NCBI GenBank assembly: GCA_007693595.1
Contig: REDI01000054.1
Location: forward strand, 24,439 to 88,438
Reading direction: 5' to 3'
From: Deltaproteobacteria bacterium
GTDB lineage: Bacteria > Myxococcota_A > UBA796 > GCA-2862545
Length of the DNA: 64,000 bases
Below are positions 61,201 through 64,000 of the stretch, piece after piece. Within the stretch, counting starts at the first letter, position 1. Each line of letters opens with the position of its first letter. Made by a program: the position numbers and the translations under genes. The notes under the pieces were generated by a model that was not told the DNA's origin, did no database searches, and was given only the letters and a program-made list of their open reading frames with translations.

Positions 61201-62923
61201 CTCCATGGTCGTCCTCGATCCCGAAGTCGACGCAGAGCCACACGAAGTCGAGGCCGCAACGACCCCGGCTACGGTGCGCGCCGCGGCGCGTGACCTTCGG
61301 GCGGTACGCCCCGAGGAACGGGGCGCTCGCAGCAGGGCTACCAGCTACCTGGATGTGGCTGCAGCCGATGCTTCCCTCGGTCGTTTCGCTCGTAGTCCCG
61401 TGCAGCGCTCGGTCGTTGCGGGTCGTGAGCTGGTCACGCTGTACGTCGAGGATACCGACGTCGCGATGGACCGCGTGGTGCGCCGTCAAGAGGCGGCTGG
61501 TGTTCTCCAGGGCATCCAGCGCGCTCGAGCGCAAGATCTCGGAGTGCGTGATCGGAACGCGGCGATGGCTGCGCGTCAAACCGGCGACTCCACAGCCGGA
61601 AGAACGCGGGGAGCGGCTGCCGCTTCGGCTTTTGACCCCGTCTTCGCAACCCTAGCCTCCGATAGTACGCAAGCGGACCCTGCCGACGGGTCGGGCTCCG
61701 AGTATCCTCGCTCTCCTCAAGTCGTGCGCCGCACGAGTCGCGGCTTCCGCCCCATGCAAGGGGCTGCCGCCAACGCTATGGGCGCTGCGTTGCCGGTACG
61801 GTCTGCGCAGTGGGCCGGCGCGCGTGGGTCGGTCGCGGCCGCCAGTCGCCAGTCCGCCGAGGCGTCGATGGGCGCAAGTTCAGGACGTGCCGGGGGCGGG
61901 GTGATGGCGCGGCGGCTCGCGCCGTCCCCAGTTCGCCACGCTCGGTCAGGCACAGACTTTGCCTGGATCGACTTCGCGGATTCCCCCGACGCGATCCGAG
62001 CGACTGATTCCGTAGCTCAGGGTCCGCGAGGTTCCTCGGTGGGTACCGGGGTACGCGGTGAAGCTGCCGCTCGTACCCTCGACCGCGCGGCCCCGGACTA
62101 TCGCTCGGCCGCCGGCGCCTCGCGTCGCCCTTGGAGCCGCGCGCGGTCGCGTTCCGCACGCCCTGGGTCGGTCGCTTCCGAACTTGGCGTGACACTGGCG
62201 CCGTCCACTGACCCTGGGCGGCTGCCTCAAGCTGGCCTAGCGGGCCGTACTGCGGCGGATGTGCCAACTTGGTCCACGCGAACTCAAGAAGGTGGGCTGG
62301 TGACCCCGCGCTTTAGCCGTGCGGCGGAGCGTACGTCGCTTCGTGCCGAGAGTCCGGTGGTCAACGCCCTTGCACGTGCCGAGGCACCGGAGGACCTCCT
62401 CCGAATCATCTCCGACGCTCGAATGACCCAGGAGCAGCTCAAGCGTGAGCTGCCCGGGCCAGCCTTCAAGCTGGTGCAGCGCGTGCAGCAGATGCACACG
62501 ATCGCCCAGCAGGACCGCCGTACCGAGGTGACGACGCGTGAGTCGCGTCGTCGTCGAGGCGATGGGCGGGCGTCTGCAGAGGGTACGACCCTCTCGCCAC
62601 GCTTTATTCCCGTCGCGACCAGTGGAGTTTCTCGTGAACTCGACAATGGCGCGTCGAGGGTAACCCAACTCGCGAACAAGCTTCTTCGACTGATTCATCT
62701 CGCAGAAGTCGATGATCGTGTTCGTGAGGCCCAGCAAGAGGTCCGCATGTCGGACAGCGCGCCGGGTGAATCGGGGGCTGGAAGTGCCAGCTCCTCTTCT
62801 GATGAGCAATCTCCTAATATTAATGCGCTGAAGCGCGACGTTTTCGAGGCGGTTCTTCGCAAGCTGGATCAGCTTGAAGACCGCAGCGTGGAGGACCCCA
62901 ATGGGCACACAATGTGGTGGTAA
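58268..62923 (+). CDS. Giant Arg/Ala/Ser-rich low-complexity eCIS protein, 1551 residues
   Basis: The product is extremely rich in Arg, Ala, Ser and Val, has very few Lys and only one noticed Cys, and shows no signal, membrane segments or known domain. It looks largely disordered up to about residue 1370. Scattered through it are short hydrophobic-acidic motifs such as ELVYLTL (about 57), LVSLEFEEQ (243), STSYLAVEE (851), MVVLDPEVD (978), ATSYLDV (1024), ELVTLYVEDTD (1054) and FAWIDFAD (1230), often after PVRRS-like stretches. The C-terminal ~170 residues are helical. It ends inside the LysM gene (23-nt overlap). A tape measure, scaffold or cargo is possible; no family is recognised. Confidence 0.8.
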   Translation: MTTRTRFSTFRRLLKRASLRDGSSDGESLTSRCLDRLGFDFDTSGSRWSASRWFGGGELVYLTLPWDDLEADAEETAVEVVRRAAPPARRSRRRASAPSAAQRRAARVAAVGQGVTVKPAERVSPLKPVARPSAIERVLRGVQPVRSSHEARVLQGASASLSAASARGVDRASQAIDLAGPARRERLVRRAVQDLKPTERLRVAPQVAERARLGAAPVAAAASRLEGFGRGDRSMRPLAAWSPALVSLEFEEQPALEPVAEDGQPHTSLAERSVVRRVSDARTAARTQQRASRAGPSAAESPSRLSAAAVPERPMIGGVRRELAASPGALPPLARAGRAHERRVSAVEVAPPGVARPSARAARRGEQVSRAAGQGTFQRGLRAVAGPGTAGVARVVADRIAAVSRAAAPPLGAPRQGVARRLRGPDVASLSVLEHARVVQSDEDLAEEKSGLSTPTRGSARTRAVSKRASAVGQSPSSVANPSRQALNPGLVGRPVALSSDGRLAESWSLRAAGVKANSPAHGVSSTPVTLGDALAQRLVTPSSNPVERSALRAEAPLRLGSKGELRLAPSVTSQVESRARSASGGSIRRHRSALSSRLGSEIGSVLERIEAAPDGPTDALGSSDVRHPERPRTSASVRRAPGSSQAPSERLGQAARAAVRDHARALGGRLPSAASRSVQADAGAMPRAVARQAQAVIAGHAPATRGSGRVAGVAAAAQRSRVAQRSSSRRPLSSTPVRRSALSLGQEQVLLAPAVPVASASDAQGEPSSVSGVSSLVSSTLRAAQRAWAAEPAELSANPVRRSAAMASPDKVSQAQDAGARATPLFRAAQRDRVAFEVDGSRVAVGGSRSTSYLAVEESSSGRRRSGRARAASTARASELTTLQAVAGPSAESSPEEASPSRASTTSSLARRVRAREVSARDVVASSERALVMERGASGRVERVRSAAELRDVRIGGASRAAARSGVASLGRSLVAGSMVVLDPEVDAEPHEVEAATTPATVRAAARDLRAVRPEERGARSRATSYLDVAAADASLGRFARSPVQRSVVAGRELVTLYVEDTDVAMDRVVRRQEAAGVLQGIQRARAQDLGVRDRNAAMAARQTGDSTAGRTRGAAAASAFDPVFATLASDSTQADPADGSGSEYPRSPQVVRRTSRGFRPMQGAAANAMGAALPVRSAQWAGARGSVAAASRQSAEASMGASSGRAGGGVMARRLAPSPVRHARSGTDFAWIDFADSPDAIRATDSVAQGPRGSSVGTGVRGEAAARTLDRAAPDYRSAAGASRRPWSRARSRSARPGSVASELGVTLAPSTDPGRLPQAGLAGRTAADVPTWSTRTQEGGLVTPRFSRAAERTSLRAESPVVNALARAEAPEDLLRIISDARMTQEQLKRELPGPAFKLVQRVQQMHTIAQQDRRTEVTTRESRRRRGDGRASAEGTTLSPRFIPVATSGVSRELDNGASRVTQLANKLLRLIHLAEVDDRVREAQQEVRMSDSAPGESGAGSASSSSDEQSPNINALKRDVFEAVLRKLDQLEDRSVEDPNGHTMWW

Positions 62924-64000
62924 GCTCAGCCTGACCAGGGCCGCCTTTCTCAAGCTTGAAACCAGCGGGAAGTCTTCTCGCCAAGCACTCCAGGAGGATG
63001 GGACTGAGGCGTTCTACGTCCAGTTCAATCCTACCGAGCTGAAGCTCAAGGAGTCGGCCAAGTGGGAGAATACGACCGAGGACCCTTTCCCCGACATCAA
63101 GTTCCAGGGCAAGGATCCGTCCAAGCTCTCCATGGAGCTGATCTTCGACACCACCGACACTGGTGAAAGCGTCGATTCTACGTGGGTGAAGCATCTTCGG
63201 GCCTATGTCTCCCCGACCCAAGAGGTCGGCACGGAGGAAGACGACGAGCGTAAGATCTCGCGGCCGCCCTTCGTGCAGTTCCTTTGGGGTCAAGACGCCG
63301 AGAACGGTGTCTCTTTCAAGGGTGTCGTAGAGAAGCTCGATGTGACCTACATCATGTTCAGCGCCGACGGGAAGCCCATTCGGGCGAAGGTTTCTGTCGA
63401 TATGCTCGGCATTGACGTCTCAAAGGACGAGGCCGCCTCCAAGGAGGCGAGCGAGTACATCGTCGGCTCCATGTTCGACAAGGTGGTGGTCGTGACCGCG
63501 AAGATTCGCGACACGCCCCAGTCGATTGCGGATGAGCACGGCGCCGATCCCAAGGCGATCGCCGAGGCAAACAACAAGCCTGACGTCACGTCCGAGTTCG
63601 AGGCTGGCGAGAAGGTGATTGTGACCGATCTTGAGACCGCTCTTGAGATCTCCGCGGAGCTCAAGACGGAAGTTGAGGTCTCGGTCACCGAGACGATCAC
63701 CCTTGAGACGTTCGTCTCCCTCGATCTGGAAGCCAACCTCGATATGGCGCTTGGGAGTGCCTTTGACGAGGACATGCTCGATGATCTCGGGGTTGACGTG
63801 ACGGCTGCCGAGCCGAACCTGGTGGACTCGGATGAGCCGGACGGCGCAGGCGATGGCGCTGCAGACGACGACTCGGATGACGACGGCGGGGACGACTCCG
63901 ACGACGACGAGGGCGGCGACGACGACTCGGATGACGACGGCGGGGATGACTCCGACGACGACGAGGGCGGCGACGACGACTCGGATGACGACGGCGGGGA
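62901..64000 (+). CDS. LysM-domain spike/tube adaptor (Afp7-like), C-terminus beyond window
   Basis: The open frame starts at ATG 62901 with GGAGGAC upstream and runs past base 64000. The N-terminus contains AFYVQFNPTELKLKESAKWE, the conserved opening of the LysM adaptor that joins the tube to the spike. A LysM-type segment lies near residues 195-240 (VVVVTAKIRDTPQSIADEHGADPKAIAEANN). Past residue about 315 the protein becomes an Asp/Gly tail of tandem 18-residue units, which is not usual in this family. The gene follows the giant gene with a 23-nt overlap, so they are co-translated. Confidence 0.88.
   Translation, partial: MGTQCGGKLSLTRAAFLKLETSGKSSRQALQEDGTEAFYVQFNPTELKLKESAKWENTTEDPFPDIKFQGKDPSKLSMELIFDTTDTGESVDSTWVKHLRAYVSPTQEVGTEEDDERKISRPPFVQFLWGQDAENGVSFKGVVEKLDVTYIMFSADGKPIRAKVSVDMLGIDVSKDEAASKEASEYIVGSMFDKVVVVTAKIRDTPQSIADEHGADPKAIAEANNKPDVTSEFEAGEKVIVTDLETALEISAELKTEVEVSVTETITLETFVSLDLEANLDMALGSAFDEDMLDDLGVDVTAAEPNLVDSDEPDGAGDGAADDDSDDDGGDDSDDDEGGDDDSDDDGGDDSDDDEGGDDDSDDDGG
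63865..64000 (+). repeat. 54-bp tandem repeat encoding an Asp/Gly-rich tail
   Basis: Two nearly identical 54-bp units (63865-63918 and 63919-63972) and a partial third continue to the window edge. Each encodes DDDSDDDGGDDSDDDEGG. The only difference seen between units is a silent GAC/GAT change. The array is likely longer beyond the edge. The sequence would be strongly acidic and could bind calcium. Confidence 0.9.

Noticed and set aside
60602..61579. Long antisense frames within the giant eCIS gene
   Set aside because: The high GC and Arg/Ala codons of the sense frame create long antisense frames; the sense frame has a good RBS, promoter and overlap with the LysM gene.
46211..64000. Prophage interpretation of the sheath/tube genes
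   Set aside because: No capsid, terminase, portal, integrase or lysis genes are present, and the AAA, DUF4157, DUF4255 and DUF6760 genes fit an eCIS.
57418..64000. CRISPR array from the 54-bp repeats
   Set aside because: The 54-bp units in the tube and LysM genes are in-frame coding repeats without regular spacers.

Overview
The window is GC-rich, densely coded bacterial DNA with many 1-4 nt gene overlaps. Several features point to a Myxococcota-like (formerly deltaproteobacterial) predator-type genome: many lipoproteins, a Hanks-type Ser/Thr kinase next to a pseudokinase, FHA-like and VWA proteins, a MopE-type DxDGDG protein, and a small acidic secreted protein with a MYXO-CTERM-like tail. 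There are no integrases, transposases, tRNAs, rRNAs or CRISPR arrays. The lineage is inferred from gene content only.

Layout. 1-9254: a GH13 glycosidase lipoprotein, an SLC13-type transporter, and a minus-strand run (Rossmann protein, domain-swapped aconitase-family protein, exonuclease III, PLC-like lipoprotein). 9383-16231: DUF924 protein, then a tightly coupled minus operon of an active and an inactive M16 protease, BCAT aminotransferase, HtrA/DegP protease and a D-2-hydroxyacid dehydrogenase. 16418-28293: a MopE-like lectin-like lipoprotein, then the caa3 cytochrome oxidase locus (ctaA, ctaB, ctaC with heme c, ctaD, ctaE, a subunit IV-cytochrome c fusion, ctaG, a FixH/YtkA-like lipoprotein, a di-heme peroxidase, and SURF1 on the other strand). 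28420-34480: a large lipoprotein of uncertain family, hemE, a TPR-like lipoprotein, fumC and an unknown protein.

34630-46141 is an envelope signalling cluster. It holds an FHA-like/TM/transglycosylase-like protein, a membrane protein with an FHA-like tail, a VWA lipoprotein, a Ser/Thr kinase with a long Pro/Gly stalk, a secreted barrel-like protein, a pseudokinase and a second secreted barrel-like protein. The last four look like two copies of one kinase-plus-barrel module.

46211-64000 is an extracellular contractile injection system (eCIS) locus. On the minus strand are an AAA+ ATPase, a small DUF4157 protein and a 230-residue accessory protein, interleaved with hutF (+) and an M20 deacetylase (-). 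On the plus strand runs the structural operon: a small basic protein, a DUF4255 terminator, sheath 1 with a duplicated inserted domain, a zinc-ribbon protein, a DUF6760 protein, sheath 2, a tube protein with an N-terminal triplicated 18-residue repeat, a 1551-residue Arg/Ala/Ser-rich protein with scattered short motifs, and a LysM spike adaptor whose Asp/Gly tandem-repeat tail runs off the window. Strong hairpins follow sheath 1 and the tube gene, and a perfect extended -10 promoter precedes the 1551-residue gene. Baseplate, spike and fibre genes are expected beyond the right edge. The most novel points are the 1551-residue protein, the repeat extensions of sheath, tube and LysM proteins, and the kinase/pseudokinase/FHA-transglycosylase cluster beside the eCIS.
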